Origin: Novispirillum itersonii | Lineage (GTDB): Bacteria > Pseudomonadota > Alphaproteobacteria > Rhodospirillales > Rhodospirillaceae | Direction: 5' to 3' | DNA length: 64,000 bases | Assembly: GCF_014205675.1 (NCBI RefSeq) | Contig: NZ_JACIIX010000015.1 | Location: 51,577 to 115,576, forward strand | Shown: one piece after another, positions 1-8,430 of the stretch | Numbering within the stretch: position 1 is the stretch's first letter | Layout of the letters: every line of letters begins with the position of its first letter | Notes under the pieces: generated by a model | Database searches by the model: none | The model's input: only the letters and a program-made list of their open reading frames with translations | Told to the model about the DNA's origin: nothing | Made by a program: the position numbers and the translations under genes

Positions 1-40
1 AGCCTTCCGCACCCTTTCTGACCGGTCTTTTTCAGACCAA

Positions 41-778
41 TCAGATCATTGCCATGCCGCCGTTGACGTGCAGGGTCTGACCGGTAACATACCCGGCTTC
101 CGCCGAAGCCAGATACAGCACCGCCGCCGCAATGTCTTCCGAAGAGCCCATCCGGCCCATCGGGATCCCGGCGTTCAGCTTTTCCTTCTGGGCGTCCGGC
201 AGGGCATCGGTCATCGCCGTGGCGATGAAGCCCGGGGCAACGCAGTTGACGGTGATGCCACGGCTGGCCACTTCGGCGGCCAGACTCTTCGACATCCCGA
301 TCAGACCGGCCTTGGAGGCCGCATAGTTGGTCTGCCCCGGGTTGCCGGTGACCCCGACAATGGAGGTGACGGAGATGATGCGGCCGAAACGGCGCTTCAT
401 CATACCCTTCAGGCAGGCCCGGGCCAGCTGGAAGGAAGAGGTCAGGTTGACGCGGATCACCGCATCCCAATCCTCATCCTTCAGGCGCATGGCAAGGGTG
501 TCCCGGGTCAGCCCGGCGTTGTTGACCAGAATGTCCACCTGCCCCATCGCGGCTTCCGCCGCCGGGATCAGGGCCGCCACCGACTCAGCGTCGGACAGGT
601 TGGCGGGGGTGACGAAGGCACGGTCCCCCAGCTCCGCCGCCAGCGCTTCCAGTGCCTCGCGGCGGGTGCCGGACAGGGCCACCTTGGCACCACGGGCATA
701 CAGGGCCCGGGCCACAGCCCCGCCGATACCGCCCGATGCACCGGTGACCAGCGCGCACTTACCGTTCAGATCGAACAT
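41..778 (-). CDS. fabG: 3-oxoacyl-ACP reductase FabG
   Basis: This enzyme reduces 3-oxoacyl-ACP to 3-hydroxyacyl-ACP with NADPH in the cytosolic type II fatty acid elongation cycle. The 245-aa protein is a full-length classical short-chain dehydrogenase. It has the nucleotide-binding motif TGASGGIG at residues 12-19, the NNAG motif near 86-89, and a catalytic triad of Ser139, Tyr152 and Lys156 in NYAASK. The C-terminus VTGQTLHVNGGMAMI is typical of FabG. A ribosome site (TAAGGA) lies 8 bases before the ATG. It sits 43 bases downstream of fabD on the same strand, so the two are probably co-transcribed. In many proteobacteria acpP and fabF follow, which would lie to the left of this window. Confidence 0.97.
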   Translation of the reverse strand: MFDLNGKCALVTGASGGIGGAVARALYARGAKVALSGTRREALEALAAELGDRAFVTPANLSDAESVAALIPAAEAAMGQVDILVNNAGLTRDTLAMRLKDEDWDAVIRVNLTSSFQLARACLKGMMKRRFGRIISVTSIVGVTGNPGQTNYAASKAGLIGMSKSLAAEVASRGITVNCVAPGFIATAMTDALPDAQKEKLNAGIPMGRMGSSEDIAAAVLYLASAEAGYVTGQTLHVNGGMAMI

Positions 779-821
779 TGTCGGAATTCCTTAGTCTTAG
801 GGAACAGGGCCTTAGGGAGGA

Positions 822-1766
822 TCAGGCGTTCAGGGTCGCCAGAAAAGCATCGATATCAGCCGGGGTGTTCAGGGCCACACCGGCCACTTCCTTGTCAATG
901 CGCTTGGCCAGACCGCTCAGCACCTTACCGGCACCGCATTCCACCAGCGTGGTGATGCCCTGCGCCTTCATATAGAGAACGCTTTCACGCCAGCGCACCG
1001 CACCGGTCACCTGCTCCACCAGCAGACGGCGGATGTCATCCGGCGCGGTGACGGCGGAGGCGGTGACATTGGCCACCACCGGCACCACCGGGGCGTTGAT
1101 GGTCACGCCCGCCAGCGCCTCGGCCATCGCATCGGCGGCGGGCTGCATCAGGGCGCAATGGAAGGGGGCGGACACCGGCAGCAGGACGGAGCGCTTGGCC
1201 CCCTTCTCGGCGGCCAGCGCAATGGCGCGTTCCACGGCGGCCTTGGCACCGGAAACCACGACCTGCCCCGGGGCATTGTCATTGGCGGCCTGACAGACCT
1301 CACCCTGCGCGGCAGCGGCGGCGATTTCCTGCGCCTGTTCCAGATCCAGCCCCAGCAGGGCGGCCATGGCGCCCTCACCCACCGGCACCGCCTTCTGCAT
1401 GGCACGGCCACGTACCTTCAGCAGGCGGGCGGTATCACCGATCGACAGCGCCCCGGCGGCGCACAGGGCCGAATACTCGCCCAGCGAATGCCCGGCGACG
1501 AACTGCCCGGCGGCCTTCAGGTCAAAGCCCTGCGACTCCAGCACCCGGATCACCGCCATCGACACCGCCATCAGGGCCGGCTGGGCGTTCTCGGTCAGGG
1601 TCAGGTCATCGGACGGGCCTTCAAACATCAGGCCGGACAGGTTCTGGCCGAGGGCATCATCCACTTCCTGATAGACGGCACGGGCAACGGCGTGGGCCTC
1701 GCCCAGATCCTTACCCATTCCCACCGCCTGAGAGCCCTGACCGGGAAATACGAATGCGCGCGCCAT
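822..1766 (-). CDS. fabD: Malonyl-CoA:ACP transacylase FabD
   Basis: FabD transfers malonyl groups from CoA to acyl carrier protein, supplying the extender unit for fatty acid synthesis. The 314-aa length is normal for the family. The N-terminus has FPGQGSQ, the nucleophile Ser94 lies in GHSLGE, and the partner His203 lies in SAPFHCAL. The start ATG at 1766 is preceded on the minus strand by AAGGGG at 7 bases. It is the promoter-proximal gene of a fabD-fabG transcription unit. Its upstream region carries repeated GTTAAC sequences, described separately. Confidence 0.97.
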   Translation of the reverse strand: MARAFVFPGQGSQAVGMGKDLGEAHAVARAVYQEVDDALGQNLSGLMFEGPSDDLTLTENAQPALMAVSMAVIRVLESQGFDLKAAGQFVAGHSLGEYSALCAAGALSIGDTARLLKVRGRAMQKAVPVGEGAMAALLGLDLEQAQEIAAAAAQGEVCQAANDNAPGQVVVSGAKAAVERAIALAAEKGAKRSVLLPVSAPFHCALMQPAADAMAEALAGVTINAPVVPVVANVTASAVTAPDDIRRLLVEQVTGAVRWRESVLYMKAQGITTLVECGAGKVLSGLAKRIDKEVAGVALNTPADIDAFLATLNA

Positions 1767-1778
1767 CGGCGACCCCTT

Positions 1779-1816
1779 GGTTAAATCGGTTAACGGGGTT
1801 GGTTCCGTTAACGGGA
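1779..1816. repeat. GTTAAC direct repeats upstream of fabD
   Basis: Two copies of GTTAACGGG begin at 1789 and 1807, exactly 18 bases apart. A weaker GGTTAAA precedes them at 1779. They lie 13-50 bases upstream of the fabD start codon, where a promoter or operator would be. The spacing fits binding on one face of the helix. No known regulator consensus was matched, so this is only an operator candidate. Confidence 0.4.
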
Positions 1817-1914
1817 CAGTAAAAAAGTCTGGCGAAAGTGAGGAACCGGCCCGCCCCTGTCAAGATTCCGTGTGCGACAGGGCGCGGCCCTTTTGCGTTT
1901 TTCCGCATCTTCTG

Positions 1915-1942
1915 TTGCAATCGCCGGACGGATGCGTATAGT
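1915..1942 (+). promoter_or_regulatory. Sigma-70-type promoter for rpsF-rpsR-rplI
   Basis: A -35 hexamer TTGCAA (1915-1920) and a -10 hexamer TATAGT (1937-1942) are separated by 16 bases. Each differs from consensus at one or two positions. Transcription would start near 1949 and give a leader of about 90 nt before rpsF. No other comparable pair was seen in the 273-base gap between fabD and rpsF. Confidence 0.6.
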
Positions 1943-1987
1943 GCGCGCCTTCATCTCCCTTGCCGGATGGTCCGGCTATGCCTAGTC

Positions 1988-2008
1988 ACAGGCCGTATAT
2001 GGACCTGT
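1988..2008 (+). promoter_or_regulatory. Hairpin in the rpsF leader, possible S6/S18 autoregulatory site
   Basis: The leader can form ACAGG/CCTGT closed by CC/GG around GTATAT, with one bulged A, about 30 nt before the rpsF start. The S6:S18 complex is known to bind a leader hairpin with a conserved CCG in several bacteria. A CCG is present here, but the match to that motif is loose and untested. Confidence 0.3.
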
Positions 2009-2039
2009 CGGGCTGAGAGAATCCATAAGGGTAAAACCA

Positions 2040-2504
2040 ATGTCTTTGTATGAGAGCGTGTTCATCGCTCGCCAGGACATCACCAACCAACAGGTTGAGT
2101 CCCTGGCCGATGAGCTGGCCGCCATCATCACCGAACGTGGCGGCGCGGTGACCAAGAAGGAATTCTGGGGTCTCCGTAACCTGACCTACCGGGTCAACAA
2201 GAACCGTAAGGGCCATTACGTCCTGTTCAACATCGACGCTCCGGCTGACGCCGTCCTCGAAATGGAACGTATCATGCGTTTCAACGAAGACGTTCTGCGT
2301 TACATGACCGTCCGTGTTGACGCCCTGGAAGAAGGCCAGTCGGCCATTCTGCTCCAGAAGGGCGAACGTGATACCCGCTCCCCGCGTGGTGATCGCGGCG
2401 ACCGTGGTGATCGCGGCCCCCGTGGCCCGCGGGAAGACCGTGGTCCGCGCGAAGACCGCGGCCCGCGCCGTGACCGTAACGACCGTACCGAGGGAGGCAA
2501 CTAA
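2040..2504 (+). CDS. rpsF: 30S ribosomal protein S6
   Basis: S6 binds 16S rRNA as a heterodimer with S18 in the platform of the small subunit. The 154-aa product begins [13 protein letters not shown] and carries the S6 fold over about residues 1-100 (for example [16 protein letters not shown]). From about residue 108 it has a highly charged tail built of repeated [12 protein letters not shown] and REDRGP units, followed by RRDRNDR. Alphaproteobacterial S6 proteins often carry acidic or arginine-rich tails, but this one is strongly repetitive. AAGGGT lies 8 bases before the ATG. It is the first gene of the rpsF-rpsR-rplI operon. Confidence 0.97.
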   Translation: MSLYESVFIARQDITNQQVESLADELAAIITERGGAVTKKEFWGLRNLTYRVNKNRKGHYVLFNIDAPADAVLEMERIMRFNEDVLRYMTVRVDALEEGQSAILLQKGERDTRSPRGDRGDRGDRGPRGPREDRGPREDRGPRRDRNDRTEGGN

Positions 2505-2737
2505 TGGCCGCGCCCCGTCGTCCGTTTTTCCGTCGTCGCAAGACCTGCCCGTTCTCGGGTGCCAATGCGCCGAAGATCGACTACAAGGACATCAAGCTGC
2601 TTCAGCGTTATATCTCTGAGCGTGGCAAGATCGTCCCGAGCCGTATCACCGCCGTTTCCGCCAAGAAGCAGCGTGAGCTGGCCCGCGCCATTAAGCGCGC
2701 CCGCTTCCTCGCCCTGCTGCCTTACGTCGTGAAGTAA
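2504..2737 (+). CDS. rpsR: 30S ribosomal protein S18
   Basis: S18 partners S6 on the 30S platform. The 77-aa protein has the family core [20 protein letters not shown] and the basic helix [20 protein letters not shown]. Its ATG overlaps the rpsF stop codon by one base (TAATG), and GGGAGG inside the end of rpsF provides the ribosome site, so the two genes are translationally coupled. This fits their equimolar assembly. The N-terminal [18 protein letters not shown] is normal for alphaproteobacteria. Confidence 0.98.
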   Translation: MAAPRRPFFRRRKTCPFSGANAPKIDYKDIKLLQRYISERGKIVPSRITAVSAKKQRELARAIKRARFLALLPYVVK

Positions 2738-2749
2738 GGAGCGCGAATT

Positions 2750-3286
2750 ATGGAAGTGATCCTCCTCGAACGCGTTGAAAAGCTTGGCCAGATGGGCGAA
2801 GTGGTGCGGGTGAAGCCGGGTTATGCCCGTAACTACCTGCTGCCGCAGAAGAAAGCCCTGCGCGCCAACAAAGACAACATGGCGATCTTCGAACGTCAGC
2901 GCGCCGAACTGGAAGCGCTGAACCTGAAGCGTCGTCAGGAAGCCCAGGGCGTTGCCGGTCAGATGTCCGGCGTCCGTGTGGTTCTGGTCCGTCAGGCCTC
3001 CGAAGGTGGCCAGCTGTACGGTTCCGTGACCGCCCGCGACATTCAGGAAGCCCTGAAGGACGCTGGCTACAAGATCGAACGCCGTCAGGTCGAACTGAAC
3101 AGCCCGATCAAGTCGCTGGGTTCCTACACCGTCCGTCTGTCTCTGCACCCGGAAGTTTCCATCGAAGCTGGCGTCATCGTCGCCCGCTCCATGGCGGAAG
3201 CCGAAGAACAGCATGCTGCCGAAGAATACTTCGAAGAGCCGGCTGAAGAAGACGTTGATGGCGAATACGAAGCCACCGAAGAATAA
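2750..3286 (+). CDS. rplI: 50S ribosomal protein L9
   Basis: L9 is an elongated protein of the 50S subunit that stabilises the L1 stalk base and affects frame maintenance. The 178-aa product has the N-terminal RNA-binding domain MEVILLERVEKLGQMGEVV, the conserved GYARNYLLPQKKA, a connecting helix, and a C-terminal domain ending about residue 148. An acidic tail rich in Glu (about residues 150-178) extends past the usual 149-aa length, as is common in alphaproteobacteria. AAGGAG lies 9 bases upstream. It closes the operon and is followed by a strong terminator. Confidence 0.98.
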   Translation: MEVILLERVEKLGQMGEVVRVKPGYARNYLLPQKKALRANKDNMAIFERQRAELEALNLKRRQEAQGVAGQMSGVRVVLVRQASEGGQLYGSVTARDIQEALKDAGYKIERRQVELNSPIKSLGSYTVRLSLHPEVSIEAGVIVARSMAEAEEQHAAEEYFEEPAEEDVDGEYEATEE

Positions 3287-3313
3287 TTTCTTCTGTGATT
3301 TCGGTCCTTACGG

Positions 3314-3348
3314 CAGGCCGCCCCACCCGGGGCGGCCTGTTCGCTTTT
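3314..3348 (+). terminator. Rho-independent terminator of the rpsF-rpsR-rplI operon
   Basis: A perfect 11-bp stem (3314-3324 paired with 3329-3339) closes an ACCC loop. A T-rich stretch TTCGCTTTT follows. It starts 28 bases after the rplI stop. Confidence 0.88.
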
Positions 3349-3669
3349 GCGCTTCGCCCACCTTCAGCGCCTGCCCGTCTCCGCGCCCGGTGCCTTTGCG
3401 GCAGAACCGCAGCCCTTTCCAGCAGAAAGCACGGGACCGTCATTTTCTGCGGCATATTTTATATTTCCTCGTCAATCCTGCGATTATCACCGGATTTTGC
3501 CCGCACTTTCCGTCGCCTCTTTCAGGCCGATGTTGGTATGGTTGCAAAAGGCCGGGGGGTGACCTATCACTGAACCCTCCCCCTGCCCTGCTGCCGCCCA
3601 TCGTGGCGAACGTAGGATCCGGGACCCGGAATTCCCCTTTCAGGATGGCCTTTTCAGGATGGTTCCCCG
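3349..3669 (+). other. Intergenic region upstream of dnaB
   Basis: About 320 bases between the rplI terminator and dnaB hold no convincing gene. A short AT-rich patch (around 3452-3480) may include the dnaB promoter, but no hexamer pair with acceptable spacing stands out. Short open frames here lack ribosome sites and coding character. Confidence 0.5.
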
Positions 3670-5199
3670 ATGACCGGATACGAGATGTCTCTTCCCCTGC
3701 CCGACGGCGGCCCCGGCGACGGTATGCCGGTGCGGGAGCTGCCCCATAATCTGGAAGCGGAACAGGCCCTTCTCGGGGCAATTTTCCAGTCAAACCGTGC
3801 CTATGAGCGGGTCAGCGAGTTTCTTCAGGCCGACCATTTCGCCAATGCCCTGCATGCCCGCATTTACGGTGCCTGTGGCCGCCTGATCGAACAGGGCCAT
3901 CTGGCCACCCCGGTCACCCTGAAGGGCTATCTGGAAAACGATCCGCTGCTCAAGGAAGCCGGCGGTCCGGCCTATCTGGCACATCTTGCCAATTCCGTCA
4001 TCACCGTGGTCAATGCCGAGGACTATGGGCGGCTGATCCACGATTTCGCCCTGCGGCGGGAGCTGATCGACCTCGGCCAGCAGATGGTCAACGAAGCCTA
4101 CGAGGTGTCGTTCGACCGTTCCGCCACCGACCAGATCGAAATCGCCGAACAGAAGCTGTACGACCTTGCCACCACCGGCCATCAGGAAGGCGGCTTTCAG
4201 GACTTCCGTATGGCCCTGACCACCGCCATCCATATGGCGGAAGCGGCCCACCGCCGCGCCGGGCAGCTGGCCGGGGTACCGACCGATCTGGTGGACCTCG
4301 ATAAAAAGCTCGGCGGCCTGCATCCTTCTGACCTGATCATCCTCGCCGGACGCCCGTCGATGGGGAAAACGGCGCTGGCGACCAACATCGCCTTCAACGC
4401 CGCCAAGCTGTACAAGGAAAAGATCGACGCCACCGGCCAGCGGGAAACCCTGGATGGTGCCAAGGTCGCCTTCTTCTCCCTTGAAATGTCGGCGGAACAG
4501 CTCGCCACCCGTCTGCTGGCGCAGGAAGCCGAAATCAGCTCCCACAAGATCCGCACCGGGGAGCTGGCCAATGAGGATTTCTCGCGCATGGTGCAGGTCA
4601 GCCACGAACTGCACAGCATGCCGCTGTTTATCGACGATACCCCGGCGCTGTCGGTTTCCGCCGTGCGCACCCGCTGCCGCCGTCTGGCCCGCCAGCATGG
4701 TCTGGGCCTGATCGTCATCGACTACCTTCAGCTGCTGTCAGCCAACCCCGGTGACCGCTCCGATGGCCGCGTCAACGAAGTGTCGGCCATCACCCGTGGC
4801 CTGAAGGCGCTGGCGAAAGAGCTGAACGTGCCGGTGATCGCGCTGTCGCAGCTGTCGCGCGCCGTCGAACAGCGCGACGACAAAAAACCGCAGCTGTCTG
4901 ACCTGCGTGAATCCGGCTCCATCGAGCAGGACGCCGACGTGGTGATGTTCGTCTACCGCGAAGAATACTACCTGTCGCGCAGCGAGCCCGGGCGTAAGCC
5001 GGAAGAGGATGAAAACCGGTTCATGGAACGCCACCGGGCGTGGATGGAACGGTGCGAAAAAGCCCACAACGTCGCCGAAGTGATCGTCGCCAAGCAGCGC
5101 CATGGTCCGATCGGCAGCGTCCGTCTGTTCTTCGACGGCAACTACACCAAATTCGGCAACCTGATTGCCTCTGACTACGGCAGTTATGACGATGAATAA
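3670..5199 (+). CDS. dnaB: Replicative DNA helicase DnaB
   Basis: DnaB is the hexameric helicase that unwinds DNA at the replication fork and recruits primase. The 509-aa protein has the N-terminal DnaB domain (about residues 22-125, starting LPHNLEAEQALLGAI). The RecA-like motor follows, with Walker A AGRPSMGKTAL near residue 226, Walker B LIVIDYLQLL, and the conserved SQLSRAVEQRDDKKPQLSDL. The Walker A and arginine-finger regions are intact. The start is uncertain: ATG 3670 or ATG 3685 (MSLPLPDGG), neither with a strong ribosome site. The 3' end overlaps the alr start, so the two genes are probably co-transcribed. Confidence 0.97.
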   Translation: MTGYEMSLPLPDGGPGDGMPVRELPHNLEAEQALLGAIFQSNRAYERVSEFLQADHFANALHARIYGACGRLIEQGHLATPVTLKGYLENDPLLKEAGGPAYLAHLANSVITVVNAEDYGRLIHDFALRRELIDLGQQMVNEAYEVSFDRSATDQIEIAEQKLYDLATTGHQEGGFQDFRMALTTAIHMAEAAHRRAGQLAGVPTDLVDLDKKLGGLHPSDLIILAGRPSMGKTALATNIAFNAAKLYKEKIDATGQRETLDGAKVAFFSLEMSAEQLATRLLAQEAEISSHKIRTGELANEDFSRMVQVSHELHSMPLFIDDTPALSVSAVRTRCRRLARQHGLGLIVIDYLQLLSANPGDRSDGRVNEVSAITRGLKALAKELNVPVIALSQLSRAVEQRDDKKPQLSDLRESGSIEQDADVVMFVYREEYYLSRSEPGRKPEEDENRFMERHRAWMERCEKAHNVAEVIVAKQRHGPIGSVRLFFDGNYTKFGNLIASDYGSYDDE

Positions 5200-6283
5200 T
5201 CTCTCTTCTTCCCGCACCGACGATCCGGCCGCCGGGGGTTTTCTGATCGTGGACACCGCAGCGGTGGTCGCCAACTGGCGCACCCTGCGGGACAGCGCCC
5301 CGTCGGCCAAAACCTGCGGCGCGGTGATGAAAGCCGATGGCTACGGCCTTGGCGCGGCAGAACTGGCCCCGGCGCTGGCCGCGGCAGGCTGCCGTGACTT
5401 TTTCGTCGCGGTGCCGGAAGAAGGGATTGCCCTGCGCCGGGCGGTGCCGGACCACACCATCTATGTGCTGTCCGGCCCGCTGGGGTCGCTGGAACCGTTC
5501 ATCACCCATAACCTGACCCCGGTGCTGAACGCGCCGGAACAGGTGGCGGAGTGGCTGGCCCACAGCGGCGGCCGGGACTACGTGGTGCAGGTTGACAGCG
5601 GCATGAACCGCCTTGGCCTGACCGCTGCCGAACTGACCGAACTGGCCCCCGGCCTGAAGCCGCGCCTGCTGATGTCACATCTGTGCTGCGCCGACGAACC
5701 GGCACACCCGATGAACCAGTCCCAGCTTGCCGCCTTCCGGGTGGCGCGGGAGAAACTGCCGGGCGTACCGTCCTCTCTGGCGGCATCGTCGGGGATTTTC
5801 CTTGGCCCGGACTACCATTTCGATCTGGTCCGCCCCGGCATCGGCCTGTACGGTGGCAATCCGGTGCCCGGCCAGCCCAACCCGGTGCGGGCTGCCGCCA
5901 CCCTGCGGATCCGCATTGTTCAGGTCCGTCGAATTGACACTCCGGGGGCGGTTGGCTATGGTGCCACCCACGCCGTAACCCCCGGCATGCGTCTGGCAAC
6001 CGTTTCGGCGGGCTATGCCGATGGCCTGCTGCGGTCACTGGGGGGGCGCGGTAAGGGGATGCTGGGGGGCATTGAAGTGCCGATCGTCGGCCGGGTGTCG
6101 ATGGACCTGATCTCCTTTGATGTTTCTGCGGTCCCGGAAGAGTTTGCCCGGCCCGGTCAGTGGATTTCCGTTCTCGGGGATGGCATTGATCTGGATGAAC
6201 AGGCAGGACGTGCCGGAACCATTTCTTACGAGCTGCTGACGGGTCTGTCCCGCCGGTACGCCCGCCGGTATACCGGCAGTTAA
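5186..6283 (+). CDS. alr: Alanine racemase
   Basis: This PLP enzyme converts L-alanine to D-alanine for peptidoglycan. The PLP lysine is Lys49 in GAVMKADGYGLGA. The catalytic tyrosine region VGYGATHAVTP and the C-terminal beta domain with GRVSMDLISFDV are present. Length (about 365 aa) is normal. Two ATG codons at 5186 and 5192 are both possible; they overlap the 3' end of dnaB by 14 or 8 bases. The dnaB-alr pairing is common in proteobacteria. The long open frame extends farther upstream to a TTG at 5165, but that start lies well inside dnaB. Confidence 0.95.
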   Translation: MTMNNLSSSRTDDPAAGGFLIVDTAAVVANWRTLRDSAPSAKTCGAVMKADGYGLGAAELAPALAAAGCRDFFVAVPEEGIALRRAVPDHTIYVLSGPLGSLEPFITHNLTPVLNAPEQVAEWLAHSGGRDYVVQVDSGMNRLGLTAAELTELAPGLKPRLLMSHLCCADEPAHPMNQSQLAAFRVAREKLPGVPSSLAASSGIFLGPDYHFDLVRPGIGLYGGNPVPGQPNPVRAAATLRIRIVQVRRIDTPGAVGYGATHAVTPGMRLATVSAGYADGLLRSLGGRGKGMLGGIEVPIVGRVSMDLISFDVSAVPEEFARPGQWISVLGDGIDLDEQAGRAGTISYELLTGLSRRYARRYTGS

Positions 6284-6326
6284 GGGCCCGCCGATCCACC
6301 GGCGGCCCACGTTTGGGAGCCCGTGA

Positions 6327-7130
6327 ATGAACTCCACCAACCCGGTGACGGCCTTTCTGGATTTCCTCGCCCTTGTCGGGCGGGTCCTGCTGGCGTTCTT
6401 CAACCGGGTCGGGCGGCTGTCTACCTTCACGGCGATGGCGGTGTTCCACTGCCTGACCCCGCCGTTCTATCCGCGCACCCTGCTGCGGCAGATGGTGGAG
6501 ATCGGCTATTACTCGCTGCCGGTGGTCGGCCTGACCACCCTGTTCTCCGGGATGGTGCTGGCCCTGCAAAGCCACACCGGCTTTGCCCGTTTTGCCGCCG
6601 AAGGCGCGGTTGCCACCGTGGTGGTGATTTCGATGACGCGGGAACTGGGGCCGGTGCTGGCCGGGCTGATGGTGGCCGGGCGCGTCGGGGCCTCGATGGC
6701 CGCCGAGATCGGCACCATGCGGGTGACCGAACAGATTGATGCCCTGTCCACCCTGTCAACCAACCCATTCAAATACCTGATCGCGCCGCGTCTTCTGGCC
6801 GGGGCGCTGATGCTGCCGCTGCTGGTGCTGGTCGGGGATATCATCGGGGTGTTCGGCGGGTACCTGATCGGCACCTACAAACTGGGCTTCAACCCCGGCA
6901 ACTACATCCAGCGCACCTGGGAATTTCTGGAGACGATGGATGTCGTCTCCGGTCTGGTCAAGGCCTCCACCTTTGGCTTCATCATTGCGCTGATGGGCTG
7001 TTACAATGGCTATACCTCGCGCGGTGGCGCGCAGGGTGTCGGTCAGGCCACCCGCAATGCGGTGGTGTCGGCCTCCATCCTGATTCTGGTATTCAACTAC
7101 CTCATCACGGAACTGTTTTTCGCGCGATGA
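6327..7130 (+). CDS. MlaE-family ABC transporter permease
   Basis: This 267-aa integral inner-membrane protein belongs to the MlaE/DUF140 permease family. The family moves phospholipids between the inner and outer membranes or confers solvent resistance. It contains several hydrophobic segments and family signatures such as MTRELGPVLAGLMVAGRVG, AEIGTMRVTEQIDAL and the C-terminal GCYNGYTSRGGAQGVG. GGGAG lies 7 bases before the ATG. Its stop overlaps the start of the ATPase gene by 4 bases, so the two subunits are coupled. No MCE-domain (MlaD) gene follows, unlike most such operons. Confidence 0.9.
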   Translation: MNSTNPVTAFLDFLALVGRVLLAFFNRVGRLSTFTAMAVFHCLTPPFYPRTLLRQMVEIGYYSLPVVGLTTLFSGMVLALQSHTGFARFAAEGAVATVVVISMTRELGPVLAGLMVAGRVGASMAAEIGTMRVTEQIDALSTLSTNPFKYLIAPRLLAGALMLPLLVLVGDIIGVFGGYLIGTYKLGFNPGNYIQRTWEFLETMDVVSGLVKASTFGFIIALMGCYNGYTSRGGAQGVGQATRNAVVSASILILVFNYLITELFFAR

Positions 7131-7930
7131 TCAGCACCACCCCCGCCTATCAGCCCCCGCCCTCCGTGCCGAAGCTCAGCCTGACCAACGTCCATAAGGC
7201 GTTTGGGCAAAAGGTGGTGCTCGACGGTGTTTCCATTGATATCCGCCCCGGCGAAAGCGTGGTGGTGATCGGCGGCTCCGGGACCGGTAAATCGGTGCTG
7301 CTGAAGTCGATCCTCGGCCTGATCACCCCGGACAGCGGATCGATCCTGATCGACGGTCAGGAAACCGTCGGTCTGCGTGGCCGGAAGCGCGATACCGTCC
7401 TGCGCAAGTTCGGCATGCTGTTTCAGGGGGCGGCGCTGTTTGACTCCCTGCCAGTGTGGGAAAACGTCGCCTTCGGCCTGATTCAGGGCGAAGGCATGGC
7501 CCGGGGCCCGGCCCGCGACAAGGCCGTGGAAAAGCTGGCGCAGGTCGGCCTTGGCCCGGAAGTGGCCGATCTGTTCCCGTCGGAACTCTCCGGGGGCATG
7601 CAGAAGCGCGTCGGCCTCGCCCGTGCCATCGCTGACGAGCCGGAGATCATCTTCTTCGATGAACCGACCACCGGGCTGGACCCGATCATGGCCGATGTCA
7701 TCAACGACCTGATCGTGAAGTGCGTGAAGGAACTGGGGGCCACGGCCCTGTCGATCACCCACGACATGGCATCCGCCCGCAAGATTGCCGACCGTATCGC
7801 CATGCTGCACAAGGGCCGACTGATCTGGACCGGCCCGGCATCGCAGGTGTTTGACTCCGGCAATCCCTATGTTGACCAGTTCGTCCATGGCCGGGCCAGC
7901 GGACCGATCACCATGGCGGTCAGGGCCTGA
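7127..7930 (+). CDS. MlaF-family ABC transporter ATP-binding protein
   Basis: This cytosolic ATPase would power the adjacent MlaE-type permease. It has Walker A GGSGTGKS, the signature LSGGMQKRV, Walker B IIFFDEPTTGLDP and a switch His in SITHDM. The length (267 aa) and C-terminal tail QVFDSGNPYVDQFVHGR match MlaF/Ttg2A. It overlaps the permease gene by 4 bases (ATGA). The substrate is probably phospholipid by family, but the usual MlaD, MlaC and MlaB partners are not beside it, so the partner proteins must be encoded elsewhere or the system is a variant. Confidence 0.9.
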   Translation: MISTTPAYQPPPSVPKLSLTNVHKAFGQKVVLDGVSIDIRPGESVVVIGGSGTGKSVLLKSILGLITPDSGSILIDGQETVGLRGRKRDTVLRKFGMLFQGAALFDSLPVWENVAFGLIQGEGMARGPARDKAVEKLAQVGLGPEVADLFPSELSGGMQKRVGLARAIADEPEIIFFDEPTTGLDPIMADVINDLIVKCVKELGATALSITHDMASARKIADRIAMLHKGRLIWTGPASQVFDSGNPYVDQFVHGRASGPITMAVRA

Positions 7931-8027
7931 TCCCCCGGTTTTTGTCTTGCCACTCTGTCTTTTTGCCGGGGCCGGTGCTGAATACCGCGCCCCGCTCCAT
8001 CCCCCTGTTTCACTGGAGTTTCCGTTG

Positions 8028-8402
8028 ATGTCCGCCCTGCGTAGCCTGTGCCTGTGTGCCGCCCTGTCCCTGCTGCCGCTGTCCGCCATGGCGCAGGGCA
8101 CCACAGTGGACCGGGTGACCTCCACCATCACCAGCACGGCCCAGACCGTTGACAGCGCCGCCAAAAAGGCTGATGCCGTCTCCCAGAGCGTTGATCAGGC
8201 CACCAAGGCCGCCGACACCGTCAAAAAGACACTGGGGCAGGAAACCACCGCTGCCGGAAACACCGCCGGGAAGGCCAAGGATGCCGTGAAGGATGCTGCC
8301 AGGGACACCGCCAAGGCCATTCCGGAAAAGGCCCAGAAGTACGGTAATTCCGCGGAACGCCGCATGGATGACCTGAAGAAGAAGCACGGCAAGAAGAACT
8401 GA
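8028..8402 (+). CDS. Small secreted Ala/Lys-rich protein
   Basis: No family was recognised. The 124-aa product has a signal peptide (MSALRSLCLCAALSLLPLSAMAQ) with probable cleavage after AMA. The mature part is low-complexity, rich in Ala, Lys, Thr and Asp, with repeated patterns such as VDSAAKKADAV and VDQATKAADTV suggesting long amphipathic helices, somewhat like LEA or apolipoprotein-type proteins. It ends SAERRMDDLKKKHGKKN. The next gene encodes a similar protein with the same ending motif. The ATG at 8028 was chosen because the signal peptide begins there; GGAG lies 9 bases upstream. A terminator follows. Confidence 0.7.
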   Translation: MSALRSLCLCAALSLLPLSAMAQGTTVDRVTSTITSTAQTVDSAAKKADAVSQSVDQATKAADTVKKTLGQETTAAGNTAGKAKDAVKDAARDTAKAIPEKAQKYGNSAERRMDDLKKKHGKKN

Positions 8403-8430
8403 GGCTTGCCCTGCCTTCTACCATGACCGA

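Noticed and set aside
1779..1816. CtrA box at the fabD promoter (TTAA repeats)
   Set aside because: The TTAA elements are five bases apart rather than the seven required for TTAA-N7-TTAA.
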